Assembly (NCBI GenBank): GCA_015657535.1
Contig: JADHZB010001877.1
Location: 28,130 to 79,565, forward strand
Length of the DNA stretch: 51,436 bases
Direction of reading: 5' to 3'
From: Nephromyces sp. MM_2019
Taxonomy: Eukaryota > Apicomplexa > Aconoidasida > Nephromycida
Positions 1 through 12,451 of the stretch are shown here, one piece after another. The position numbers and the translations under genes were made by a program. The notes under the pieces were generated by a model. The model saw nothing but the letters and a program-made list of their open reading frames with translations. It ran no database searches and had not been told where the DNA came from. Each line of letters opens with the position of its first letter. Within the stretch, counting starts at the first letter, position 1.

Positions 1-3000
1 GATATGTGTGTGAATTTATAAGCAATTATATACAGCTTTCATCACATTTATATAAATTACGTAGCTCTCATTTATGCATTTGGTATTAAAACAATGCCTA
101 TTCACATATTTGACTTGGTACTCATATATACATATATATTTATGGGCATTTGTAAGATGAAAATTCAGTGTAATCTACAAAATTATAAGAAATTTGGAAT
201 ATTACTCAAGACGTAGATATATGTACAAACATATTTAAACACATGAAATATACACTCAAAAAACTAATTTTTATTAGTAGAATTGAAAAAATTTGCATAT
301 TTGTGTTTAAAAACCACTATGGGCAATAAATAATATCTAATAAATCTTCGAATCAGATACAATTCCTAATTATACTCATACTTTCAAACTTAATTTTTTA
401 TTTTATTTCTTAATAGATGAATATTACAAATTTTGTTACTACATAATCTATTCAATCCACACATTTTCAGTACCACTTTAAACAAAAACAAACAGCTAAA
501 GAGCTGCCTACTTTTTTGTTAGAAATATCTAACTAACTTATAGGATTAGAGAGACTCGTTTGAATTTTAACAAAATTTGTTAGTTACTTATAAGATTTCT
601 TTTTTTAAAGCAATTTTACACTACACATGTTTATCACATGCTATAGCAAACACACACACTCTTAGTCTAAATTACTCAAACCTAATCAAAAATGTCCTGC
701 TTGAAAGCAACAATAAAATTTAAAGTAAATGAATTGTAAGTGTGTAAAATTGAGATTATTTATTGAACGCTAACAAATTTTGTTCTTAATTAAAAAATTT
801 ATCTGAAGTATTAATAGATTGTGCTTTTTTTTTATAGGTTTAACGCCTACTTTGTGTCACACTGATCTATATATAAATATATCAAGTTTTACATTTTAAT
901 CGGAATATGTATATTGAATATAAAATTGAATAGAAAAATTTTTCAATAATTTAAACTGAATGTAAATTTAATAAAATTTGGACGAAAAATTAAAAAAATT
1001 TCGTATACAAAATGATTTGGTAAAAATATTGTTGGATATTTGTATGAAAGCTTATGCATAATATATTCCTTGGTTATAATTGTTGAAATGTATATACGTT
1101 GAAAATTCGAGTTCCTATATACTCACACTTATACAGATACTTATAAATATACTAATTTCATTAAAAATAGAAATAGGCAATTTCTTGGCACACACACCAT
1201 CAATTGAGTAATAAAAAAATACACAATTTCTTAACCAAAACACATTCAATTGGGTAAAAATAGAGACGTGAATTTCATACTAAATACACACACTTAATTG
1301 AGTAGAAATAGAGTTTTTGAACAATCATTTGAGTGAAAATAAGGTTCACAATTTCTTAGTGCATACAAACTTAATGGAGTGTAATTAGACATAAAATTTC
1401 TTGCCCACACTCAGCTGAGTGAAAGTATAGATATACAACTTCTTACCATACATACAGATTCAACTCGCTAAGAGTGAATAGTTTATTAACACGCACAAGC
1501 CATAAAGCAAATTCTTTCTAACAGGAATTTCTAATTTATAAAATGTGCAAAGATTGGGCTTAATGAATTGAATTCCATATTCTTTATTATTTATACATTT
1601 GTATATCAAAAGTTACAAAAATCCCTAACAAAGTGTAGATACACAAATAGATGTTGATGATTTTTAGATTACTTTAAATTTTCTCTTAGTATCATTGCTT
1701 TTAGAATACCTATGAATATTAATTAACTTTTCATTTTATGCTAAAGATTTACAAATTTAATTAACTTTGTTTCAAACACACATTACTCAAAATATGCCCA
1801 AGTTCAATCAATTTTATCGAATTTTAATAAAAAGGTTTAGCTCTTGGAAATTTTTAAAACATAGAATAATTTCAAAAAATTTCATCTAAAAATGAATCTG
1901 GGTAAATAAATATCAACTACAATTCAATACGAATATTACACTTTGCTTTACGAGTTTGTTATTGTAGTTAATAGTAGTAGCGAATGAAATACAGAAATTA
2001 GTGTAATCTATTTAATTTTATCTTTTGTTTTCCCAATTAGGTTATTGATATCTCAAAAATTTGTGTGGATTTTTTTCCTAAAGACTTTGTCATTACGCAC
2101 ACCAAAGGATACAATCATGCAAGATTTATATACATTAATCGACACACACAGACTTACACATCGGTTGACATAGACACACATTTATTGATACACACATACA
2201 CATTGAACGACCTACGCATGGAAATTTATTGACACACTCATTGAAAGATACAAACTCACACATATTGGTATAAACATACTGACACACCCATACATACACA
2301 TTCAGCCCTTGAAACAGAAATAAATATATACACACAAAAATAAAAAAAAATTAGCTAACACATAGTCACATATGTATACCTATAAGATACGAGTATAGAC
2401 AAACAAACATTTACACATAAAGACAAATATACACACACATAAACCTAAAAATTTCTACTACACGCACTGAAATGTGTATATTGATAACATAGAAACACAA
2501 ACACATTCCTAAGTGTAAGCGAACATGACAATACAAACTGAAACATAAATACTTAATTCATAGTCATAATCACAAACACACAAACAAATACACATATATA
2601 CTCTACTTAACACACCTACTTTTTTATTCGTACTGAAATCAAGAAGCTTCCTGTTAAGTAAACTCTTGCAATACAAAAACACACTTAAGATATATTTTTA
2701 TCACCCTCTAGATACACTGTTTCGTACTAACTTTTAATATACACTACATAAACAGTTAAGAACAAATCTGTTCTTGCAAACTACTCTAGTTGAATATAAT
2801 TTAGCAAATATTACTACTGCTCAATGACCAATTAGTAAACTAATTTCGTGAAAATTCCCATTCAATTATACTAGCTATTGATAATCATCAAGTAATGCTT
2901 TCTTGGTTGATGATTTTGAATTTGTTTTTTGAGCAATTCTTGATATGATTTTATAGACACTTTTACCATCTATATTGCTTAGTTAATAATTTATAAATTA

Positions 3001-3374
3001 TACTCTGACCTCCTGACTAAACATATTTCCAAGCATTAAATTACCTCCTAATTAATATAGTCCATACCTTCTAAATACCCTGATATATGTACCCTACCCA
3101 TTTATAACAGTAAAGATTGATGCCTATAAAACAACCCAGATTATATAACATATATTATACACATGAAACAAACTTGACCCCTTCTAAAGGATCACACACA
3201 TATTAGTGTCTCCCTATATATATATATATATACATATATGTTGTATCACTACTCATACCTGATATATGCGTTATCAATAATACCAATATTTATGTTTTTA
3301 TATTTACATTAATACATATCACCTAGTACCTTTAGCTTATAGATTATCAATAAATTAGACAATATATTTATAAA
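1..3374. other. Intergenic AT-rich region, no gene seen
   Basis: No convincing coding exon is visible on either strand. The stretch is very AT-rich. It holds a degenerate tandem repeat near 1160-1475, listed separately, and scattered CA-rich patches at about 2140-2340 and 2400-2620. The short open frame at 2135-2335 on the minus strand is only a translated CA/TG tract. The last few hundred bases presumably contain the promoter of the cystinosin gene that starts at 3375, but I see no distinctive element. A (TA)n run lies at about 3214-3237. Confidence 0.6.
1160..1475. repeat. Degenerate tandem repeat, about 45 bp unit
   Basis: About six or seven diverged copies of a unit carrying an ATAGA-like start, an AATTTCTT core, a CACACA patch and a CAATTGAGT-like end. 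The AATTTCTT-type core recurs near 1178, 1224, 1270, 1347, 1395 and 1438, mostly 43-47 bp apart. One interval is longer and probably holds a decayed or shortened copy. No reading frame runs through it. Confidence 0.55.
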
Positions 3375-5326
3375 ATGATGAGGAAATATATTCCATTTTT
3401 AATAGTTTTTTCTGTACTCATTATCAAAGATTTACCAACATGTATTGGTGACTCGGTAGATAATAACTTAAGTTTGAGCAGTAATAGCGACTCACTAATG
3501 GATTCGAGTTTGGGCTTGGATAACTCAGTAAAGTAAGAAATTTTATTTTTGAAAGTTTCTTGTATTGAATATCTTTATATATATAATTTTATCCCTAGAT
3601 TTAATATTAATTAACATTATTTTACACCTCACATCTTTATTTACTACTTTGGCTAAATCTTCTTCCTTTTACTTACAATTTCGACTTGTACATATTCAGA
3701 TTTAGTTAGATATGAAAATATAAATTTAAATAAAGACAAAACCTAAACTTACTCATATACAAACTCTCGAGATTGAATAGCTATAAACTCAATGCATATA
3801 TTTAAATAAATTACAAAATTTTTATTTAACGAATCTTCTTATAGGGAAAGTGGCTCATCGCCTATATTAAATGAACTGAAACAAACTCGTAATGATACAG
3901 TATTTCTCAAAAATTTTTAAAACTATATTAAATCAACTCTTATCTATATAATTACAGATGTGGAAGAATTCAACTCATTTGCATGGATAATTATATCGAA
4001 TTTATGTGGCATCATCTACGTAGCAGCATGGATGGCATCTTTTTACCCAGTAATTAACTTTTTTATTGCTAAATGATATTTCATTATTTAGGATAATTTG
4101 AGTTACATAGAATTTGATACCAACTTCCGATCCTTATATTCTTTATTTCTTCCTATGCAACTTTCAGCAAGCATATATGAATTGGAAACGTAAAAGGGTT
4201 GATGGGCTATCACATGATCTCGCATTTTACAGTAATTATTTATACCTATTATAATATATTTAGTTTTCTTCAAAACCTTGCTTTTCCCCACTCCATTTTC
4301 ACTATTTTTTTAAATTTCTTCAATTCAATATATTTTATAGTTAATTATTATCACCATTGAAATAAAAATATTGTTATCACACTTTTTTTTCAATCAGATA
4401 TAATTGGATACATTTGCTACAGTATCTTTACCTGTATACAATTTGTATATCAGCGATTTCACCAATCAGCAAATGCGGTAGAGCCTGTAGGTAAGGGAAA
4501 CGAAAATAGACTTGAGATTAATATTTTATTTTCTGAATTTCAAGTTATTGAGACTTACATAAATAATAATTTTTTTCTAGACATGGCCTTTTCTTTACAT
4601 TCACTTGGCATAACTTCTTTTATTGGAATACAAATAATACTGTATCCAAAAGGAAAACAACGTGTAGGTTTTGCTTTTAATCCTTAAAAATCACTAATAA
4701 CCAAACACCTTTGAATTTTATGATATACATTTGACCATTATACCTTTTCAAATCCCTACAATTTAGCTTAAACTATACTCAATATTTTTTGAAAAATTCA
4801 ATTATTCAATTTAATATATTTACAGCTCGGGCTAACATTTCGATTCTTTACTATCGCTTTTGTTGTATGCACAATCTCGTTGCTCATTACATCATCAATA
4901 GGTATAATACCATGGATAACAATTCCTGGAAAAGAACAATCTGATTTTGGTCTCATAGATCAAATTTCTAGCTCATTTTCCTTTATACAATACCTTGGAT
5001 ACGTGAAATCTCTTATTACATTTATGAAGTACATTCCACAAGTACTACTCAATTACCAGAAGAAATCAACAGAAGGAATGAGCTGTCTAAATTACCTACT
5101 TGACTTCTGTGGGGGATTTCTTAGTCTTGCTCAAAATGTAATCGATGCAATCAACTACAATGACTCTGCTTATATCATAGGAAATATCCCCAAACTAATC
5201 ATAAGCGCGTCAACTATATTCTATGACATTATCATCTTAATACAACATTTTGTAATATACCCTTCTAATAACAATAAGATGCAACCCAATTCAAAATTAA
5301 ACGGTATTTACACAATTTCAGTCTAA
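3375..5326 (+). CDS. CTNS: Cystinosin (PQ-loop lysosomal cystine/H+ transporter)
   Basis: Seven exons: 3375-3532, 3845-3888, 3958-4049, 4168-4231, 4398-4490, 4581-4663, 4826-5326. All introns are GT...AG and all phases agree, giving 344 aa; human cystinosin is about 367. The family exports cystine from acidic lysosome-like compartments with protons. Visible features are a hydrophobic N-terminus that fits a signal peptide, then a Ser/Asn-rich luminal stretch with an N-L-S sequon. PQ-loop 1 has P98 and Q99 on either side of an intron, and PQ-loop 2 has Pro249-Gln250. KSTEG (258-262) and the LLDF aspartate (271) match human cystinosin closely, and an aspartate (151) precedes an F-S-L-H segment as in human. 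The second half is one long exon, unlike the paralogue at 9643-12451. The first exon is the least certain, because the luminal region is poorly conserved. Family assignment is strong; substrate is inferred. Confidence 0.9.
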
Positions 5327-6685
5327 TAATACGCTCTCAAGAAGCTACTAATTTTTGGTAAGCACGATATTTTTGTCCAAAACTTTTTATTCTTTTCTTT
5401 TTTGATCACTTGATTTAATATTTCTTACAAATTTTAAAAGATATGTCTTTGCTTCAAATTAAATTTATGCATTTAACGATTGGACAGTTTCAAATTATAA
5501 TTAATAGCGTCTTAGAGACATCTGACATGATATTTATTAAGGTATTTTTGATAAATTAATCTCAACAGTGAGATAACATTTTAAACACTCAATTAACACA
5601 TTATTTCAACGCTTTTTGTAAGTTCTTAACAATTTTTTTTAAGAAGTATTTTTACACATTGTAACAAACTTTTAAACACATTTTTCTACAAGCTTTATAA
5701 TGATCAACACAACAAGCATTTTAAAATATCGATCCTAATAATATATTTAAAAAAAAGAGATACCATCTAATTACAAGATTTTAATTTGTATATACTTTAG
5801 AGATATATATATAATATATATCTCGGATTATTGACTAGGAGAATAAAAAAACTATAAACTATTTTACTTTTATCTTAAAAGTTTAAGGTTTTCAAAATAG
5901 AATTATGTGACAACAAAGTATCCCAAAGTATATTTAGTTATTATACACAAAATATGTTCTGTTTATTCACAAATAAGTGTCTTCAATTCTGTAGATTTAT
6001 AAAACTTAAATGATGTTAGTATAAATTTTGTCTAAAATCATTTTTCTTCATGTCCTATATAAAAACATAATCGTGACATACGGTAGTGGTTAGAATATCT
6101 CATTAGTATGCTGATCATATTCTAATCTAAATGAGGAATATTGTATCAGTATAAGGTAAATTTTTTATAGGATAGATTTGTTCAATTCAGCTCAAGTTAT
6201 TATATTTTCCCTGGCTTTGAAGTTTACAAAGTATAGCGAAAGCATTAAACATTGTGATAAGCTGTCAAAAAGGTTTAAAAATTTTATATATGCACTGAAA
6301 ATTAACTTTAAAACTGAAAACTAAGATTGTTTTTGAAGCTCAAGTCTAAGCAAAAAGCTAATATACAACTGCAATTGTTAAGTAAAAAAAGATTTATAAC
6401 TAGATGGGACAAAAAATCAAATAATTTTATAAATCAGTGTAAATAATTCAAATGAGGGATAAAATTATACAAGGAGAAAAATTAAAATTAAAATTAAAAT
6501 GAGCATATATATATATATATATGTAAAATATATTTAAAATTTATTTAAAAAACATATATGTAAAATTTATTAAAATATTTCTATATTAAAATAATTTAAA
6601 AGTTTCGGCAAGCGGTAAGAATATGAAAAAATTGGTGATAAAACTTGTTTAATAAAAAACTATTTAAAACTAAAAAATTGTAAGT
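5327..6685. other. Intergenic, convergent 3' regions
   Basis: AT-rich spacer between the cystinosin gene (+) and the BT1 transporter gene (-), which converge here. It contains a (TA)n run near 6503-6521 and short A/T runs. I see no coding exon, RNA gene or clear structured element. It presumably holds both polyadenylation regions. Confidence 0.55.
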
Positions 6686-8290
6686 CTAGGCTCTACTGCT
6701 TAGCTGTGTAGTATCCTCAAATGGACGGTGAGGTCCAAGGTTGGGAAAAAGGTATTTACCACTTGCAAATTCATTGTCTGCAAATTGTTCGTTCACATAC
6801 AAGTCAGGTATAAGTATAAATGATAGAGGAATGACGCAAACAGGTAAAATACAATGAGAGAGGATGAGCATCCAATGTAAATTTTCAAAATTACAACCAG
6901 GCCCTTGAGGTAAGGCAACTATACCAAATAGATCCATAAACCAAGCACCAACAGTTCTATTAAATGAAGATCCAAAATTACCAAAGCAGGCAATAACAGA
7001 TGTCATTGTACCAGTTGCGGTAGTAGGCGCCAACCTTGAAACCATAAGTTGAGCAGGCATGATGTCCAACATTTCTGTACATTCATATATAATTCCTGTT
7101 CCTATTATGTATATAAGCTTATCAGGTATTCCAATTGCAATGTTCCATCTCATAACAATAGCAAGATCAATAAATGAAGCGAGAACCTTGATAACTGTTG
7201 AAAACCAAAATATAGGTCTGTATTTCCAGCCAGTAAATACTGCTTGAAAAACTAAACAAGCTAGTAGTTGTGCTAGGACACCAACAGCAGATACGTATGT
7301 ACGATAATAAATATAGTCAAAATTTGGTCCATCAGGAACGCATAATTCATCACCGGTAAGGTAATATTCCATAGCACCACCAATGTTGACATAGGAAAGC
7401 AATTGGAGATATACGTATAAGTTTGCTTTTGCTATCAAAAAAGGTAGCAATAAAAAGTTACTTATAATTAATATTATGGATGAAATAACGAAATATAACA
7501 TTCTAGCTGTTATTGTTCCAAATAATCCAGCGAATAAAGATCCAGTTCCAGCAGATGCTAACAAGGCAGCTAATACTACCATTCTCCAAGTTGCCTCTAA
7601 TCGATTAAAATCGAATCTATTAGATTTACCAGATTCACATTTATCTTCAATCATGCAACCCGTAAATACAAAGATGAAGCTTTGCAAGGAAAATGGTAAA
7701 AATATTAAAAATAAATATCTTATTTCCATATTCTCGGCCAATACACCAACACTAAATGCAGGGAAAATACTACCAATAGTTGTACAAAAATAAGTAAATA
7801 CAACTACATTGCCATTGTTATTAGGATTTTTCTTCATCAGCAATGTAAACTTTCCAACAACTAATACACCTCCCCATGCTGTACTCAATTCGCAAAGCAT
7901 AAATAATAAGAGTGGTATAATTGTCGGTGTAGTATCTACAGTCATAGGGAATGCAAACATTATGGTCATAGCTGCTGTTGTCAAAATATTGTATAGGATG
8001 TAATAACCTGTTCTATAATAACCAAATAATGGAAGTGTGTCAGACAGGATGCCAACAAAACCTTGAAGTGTCCATGGAACAAAGGTGATGGAGCTATTAA
8101 GTTGCAATTCATTCCCTCTCCATCCTCCCTTTTGGTAAAACGGTAAGGCTACATTTCCCACAAAAGTTCTGACATTACCACGGACTCCGGCATACATACT
8201 GAATACAAGTAGAACAGTTTTCATCCCAAACTCATTCTTCAAGTCGGTAAAATATCCCCAAACTTTACTAATGGGGTGGTTTTTAGCCAT
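6686..8290 (-). CDS. BT1-family folate/biopterin transporter
   Basis: A single-exon gene for 534 aa. The protein is mostly hydrophobic, with about a dozen likely membrane spans, as expected for the folate-biopterin transporter (BT1) branch of the major facilitator superfamily found in apicomplexans, trypanosomatids, plants and cyanobacteria. The diagnostic segment is at residues 79-97, where G-x-L-S-D-T-x-P-L-F-G-Y-Y-R follows the second span. An A-G-V-R-G stretch lies at about 34-38. Both ends are polar and probably cytosolic. It likely imports folates, pterins or related compounds, but BT1 members vary in substrate and this cannot be read from sequence. The gene is intronless and lies between two plus-strand cystinosin-like genes. 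The start is the first ATG of the frame. Confidence 0.9.
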   Translation of the reverse strand: MAKNHPISKVWGYFTDLKNEFGMKTVLLVFSMYAGVRGNVRTFVGNVALPFYQKGGWRGNELQLNSSITFVPWTLQGFVGILSDTLPLFGYYRTGYYILYNILTTAAMTIMFAFPMTVDTTPTIIPLLLFMLCELSTAWGGVLVVGKFTLLMKKNPNNNGNVVVFTYFCTTIGSIFPAFSVGVLAENMEIRYLFLIFLPFSLQSFIFVFTGCMIEDKCESGKSNRFDFNRLEATWRMVVLAALLASAGTGSLFAGLFGTITARMLYFVISSIILIISNFLLLPFLIAKANLYVYLQLLSYVNIGGAMEYYLTGDELCVPDGPNFDYIYYRTYVSAVGVLAQLLACLVFQAVFTGWKYRPIFWFSTVIKVLASFIDLAIVMRWNIAIGIPDKLIYIIGTGIIYECTEMLDIMPAQLMVSRLAPTTATGTMTSVIACFGNFGSSFNRTVGAWFMDLFGIVALPQGPGCNFENLHWMLILSHCILPVCVIPLSFILIPDLYVNEQFADNEFASGKYLFPNLGPHRPFEDTTQLSSRA

Positions 8291-9642
8291 TTTGTAAGTG
8301 AATATAAATATATAATCAAGATATAAAAGATAGCCTTTTTAGTTGTTGCTCGTATTTAGTTATAGGTGTTTGAACAAACTGCGATTTCTTGCTATGAATA
8401 ATACAACCTTCAAAGTAGTTGTCAATGCCAAGAATTATTTTATTGATTATGCAAAAAAATATGAAAACTATAAATTTAAAGTGAAAAGGTTTTATGTTTT
8501 ATTTGAAGCTTTATATGATCGAATCATTACCTGCTTATGTAGCTGTCTATGATTTAAAATACTAAATCTTTGTCCCTTAAGGAAGTTGTTGAGCTAAGTA
8601 AAATTGCACTTGATCCTAGACGATTAAAAAAAAATCTTTGGCCCACTCTTATTCTCAAGAAAGACAAGCACGGTTAACCTAACAATAACAGCACTTGACT
8701 TACTTTAAGCCTAGCAATTAGTGCACTTAATTTATAATTATCTAGCTACTTAGCTAACATCATTAGTTTCACATTCTACATTAAAGATCTTAAATAACTA
8801 TGTTAAGTCAGCAACTATAGACAGAGTAAATATCATAGCATAAAGAGAAACCTTCAAGTTAATAATTATATATTTTTAATACAAGAACCAGAAATCAATT
8901 TTTTAATTAAAACTGTTTCACAAGTCCTTAAAAATAATTAGTTGTAAATTAAATTAAAATAAAGTCCAACATTTTAGTTAATTGAAAATAGAGAATGTAT
9001 GGAAAATTCAATTATTTTCTTTAAATAAATTCATATATAAGAATCACCTTTGTAATGTATTGAGCAATTCTAATGTATGTGATTGTTTGAATACCCATTA
9101 TATCAAAATTATGGTTGAAAGAAAACACTCTCAATTTTATTTACTGAAAGTAGAAAGGAGATTATATCTATCTTCATTCTTTCAAAATGTAGAGTAATAT
9201 TAATTGTTGAGAAACCTAGAGGCTTAATTACCTCCCTAGTTAAACTTCTGGTTGATATCTAATATATAAATTCTCGCTTCAACCACTTCTATCTTAAGCA
9301 ATAACAGCGCTCTATGCTTCTAAGCATTCGGAAAAAATTTTCCAAGTATAGGGAGTTTAGTCATGCCTGTACAGACATACATACCATTTTTGATACAATG
9401 AATTTCTTATCAGTGCTAGAATAATATCGATACAATGATTCCACTTTCAACTTTTTATCTTATATTATATGAACCAACGTTAAAATTTTTGTTTGTAAGT
9501 GGAACTTTGTTTTACCTTTGGCTCGAAATTATTTTATATCATATAAGAGAAATTGATTCATCATTTAATTGGTATAAATACCTTATAAATTTATTAAAAT
9601 CTCATTAGCATCAACAATTATTCGAAAAGCCTATATATTGAA
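8291..9642. other. Intergenic, divergent promoter region
   Basis: AT-rich spacer between the start of the BT1 transporter gene (-) and the start of the second cystinosin-like gene (+), so it should hold both promoters. Two short open frames (8343-8552 and 8982-9197, plus strand) have no recognisable domain and ordinary AT-rich composition, and I do not call them. No defined promoter element is evident. Confidence 0.5.
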
Positions 9643-12451
9643 ATGGAATTTTTAACTATTAAAGAAGGTTTAACATCCACTTTAATACAAGAGAAGTAAG
9701 TTGCTTTTGAAGGATTGAATAGAGAGATTCATTAAATTTTTAACTTACAATGAACTGAAGATATTAACTCTGCATAATCCAAGAAAAACTCTGATAAGCA
9801 ATGCTAATTCAAAAATACTCAATAGAGGGAAAATTAAAATAAATATATTATAAAAACTTTTTAGTATAATTAAGCTTCCAAGTGTAACTCGAAATGTAAC
9901 TTTGATTCATTTTTCCATTAAATTATACTAATATACCAAGTATAACAAATCCATGAAAGAATGTTTATATTGAGGCAATCAAAAATTATTGTTTTTGACG
10001 TGTTGCAATTTGTTTACTTTTTATAATTTTATATAAATTCAACTACATCTTTCTATCTATGATCACTCTTTAACAGTTCGGGGCCACCTACTAACTCTAC
10101 TGAAACAATACCATTCCTTACATTGCTGAGCCAATTCTGTGGGATAGCTTACACTATTGCTTGGACATTTGGTGCTTATCCTGTAAGGCTAAATCACAAA
10201 CCAAACATTTTTACTCTCCTCATTGAAACGTGAAAAACTAAATTTTCCATTAGCACATTTTAATGGAAAATACATTAATAAAGTTAAAGCATTTATATAC
10301 AAACTCAAACCGTATTTATTGGCCGTGCTTAGAATCATTTTCCTAAGTTTTTTATTTATACATCTTATATTAATTAATAAACTCTCCCTTTATTTTTCGA
10401 AGCAAATTTATCGTATATGGAAAAATAAGAATGTTCATGGACTATCCCTTGACTTTATTTACTATGGTTAGTTAAAATCCTCAGATTATAACAATAAAGT
10501 TATTTGAAACTTAGTTCATTTGGAAAAACTTGAACAAAATAAAGATTCAATGAATTTACTTCAAGATGTTATACACTTTTCATAGCTAATATTCAGGAAT
10601 AAAATTAACCTAGTATGTGATGTATTGAATTTTGAGCTTCAAATATAAATTTTCTTCAGGCTTGCTCGGATTTATCTATTCCTCTTGCTTTGTACTTTTT
10701 CAGTACTTTCAACAATACGTAGATGAGGCTGCTGAGGCAGTGAAACCTATCGGTATAAGAAATTGAATCCAGATAATATTATTATCCTACATATATATTC
10801 ACCTTAATTGGAGAAATTAATATTTATGTCATGAAATTCAAAAATTCACACTAGGTTAAACACAGAGCAACTTCACTCAATTAAAATTCATATAAAGTGT
10901 GAATATTACGCCACTATTTGAAACTCTATATAAATTTTCAATCAGTGATTAAATCTTAGCCTATATCATACCATGTTATGCTTGAAGCAATCATTTAACC
11001 TTACTAATTTTGTTAACATATCCAGACTTGATTTATACTCTTCACGCTATGATCCTTATCTCTATCATATGCATTCAATTCTATATTTACAGACGTGGCC
11101 CCATAAAGGTTAGTTACCTTCTAATTCTGATACTTGCTGACATAAACTTTTTTTGGTATATGTAATACTTAACCATTAAAGAAGAAATTATATATACTAA
11201 GATAAAAATGGCTTACTTATATGATTTTATTTTTCCTTAGTTTGGATCATCTTTCAAGTTTATAGTTGGATGCATTCTTGTGTTAACCTTTATAATTTTT
11301 ATTTTAGCTGCAACATCAAAAATACCTTGGATGATTACTATCACTAAACTAAATAACTATGTTGGAAAATTAAACATTTTTGAGCAATTTATATATAGTT
11401 TCAGTTTCATTCAATTTCTTGGCTATGTCAATTCCTTGTTGACAGTGGTTAGTAGATATAACCAACTTTTAAAGAATAATTTTACTTGAATTTATTATTT
11501 ACTTGGCACAGCATGTAGCTTAATTATGTCTATCTAATGAAATTTCTTTGTAATTCTTAAATTTGCAGGTAAAATATGTTCCCCAGGTTCACCTTAACTT
11601 TATAAGAAAAAGGACCTCAGGTAAAAAAATAAAATTTCAGATATGTATTTTAACTATAGCCACTATGATATATAATCATCTTGTTAGGTTTGAGCATATG
11701 GATTGTAGTTTCTGGTAAGTTGTACATATACATTGCAACTACTCAAACTAACTTAAGCATAATCAATTCCCAGACTTTATTGGCGGTATCATGAGTTTCT
11801 CACAAAACGCGATAAATTCAATTGTAAGAATTCTTGAAGTCGAATTAATTCAGTTAAACAATGAAAAATCATATAAATTATCTAAAACAATTCCACAATA
11901 TATATAGTGATTATTTTATACTCCTATACATTTCACACAAACTAAAAAGAGTTGAAAATTTTTTATTAGCTACCACTCTGACTTATAGACCAAGTATTAT
12001 ATAATCTAAAATATTAAAGGGTAAATTATTTCTCAGAATTATCATGACTTGGAATATCTAACTGGAAATCTTCCAAAATTAGCTGTTGCTATAACTAGCT
12101 TAGCATTCGATGTTATCATAGTGAGTGTAAATAATAAAACAACTAAAAATTTGATTTCGCAAGTTCAATTTTACTCATCAATTATGTTTACAATATACTT
12201 TTTTCTTATATTATTAAGCACATTTCATCAACTATGTCTACAATATAAATTGACATATCATGTATTCTACTAGCATTTTCATATATAAAATTTTCCCATT
12301 ACCTTGTCAAAATAAACTAAAGTACTTATTACTACATATTTCTTGGAAAACATCAAATTTTTTACTTTTCCAGCTTGTACAATTTTGGTGTTATAGAGTT
12401 AACAACCAAATCCCTGAAGAAGTTGGAGAAGAAGACACTCCTTTAATATAA
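9643..12451 (+). CDS. Cystinosin-like PQ-loop protein, diverged tandem paralogue
   Basis: Eleven exons: 9643-9695, 10077-10182, 10403-10466, 10660-10752, 11026-11108, 11241-11447, 11569-11620, 11688-11714, 11774-11823, 12037-12120, 12374-12451. All introns are GT...AG and in phase, giving 298 aa. Exons 3-5 are 64, 93 and 83 nt, exactly the lengths of exons 4-6 of the cystinosin gene at 3375-5326. PQ-loop 1 is again split by an intron between P53 and Q54. PQ-loop 2 is P207-Q208. The aspartates matching 151 and 271 of the first copy are kept as D106 and D229. The KSTEG motif is altered to K-R-T-S-G. There is no obvious signal peptide and the N-terminal luminal part is short. The C-terminus ends in an acidic tail. 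It is probably a PQ-loop transporter with changed location or substrate. Exon 8 (27 nt) is the smallest join. Confidence 0.85.

Noticed and set aside
6079..6160. Sequence resembling a tRNA D-arm (GTAGTGGTTAGAATATC)
   Set aside because: No T-loop sequence, no pairing acceptor stem and no sensible anticodon stem follow. It is at most a chance or decayed match.
7059..8003. Plus-strand frames opposite the BT1 transporter
   Set aside because: They are shadows of the 534-codon minus-strand gene and have no domain.
8343..9197. Two short plus-strand frames in the spacer before the second cystinosin-like gene
   Set aside because: They have AT-driven amino acid content, no homology I recognise and no splice partners.
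10223..10471. 82-residue frame read as its own gene
   Set aside because: It is intron sequence running into exon 3 of the cystinosin-like gene. Only 10403-10466 is coding.
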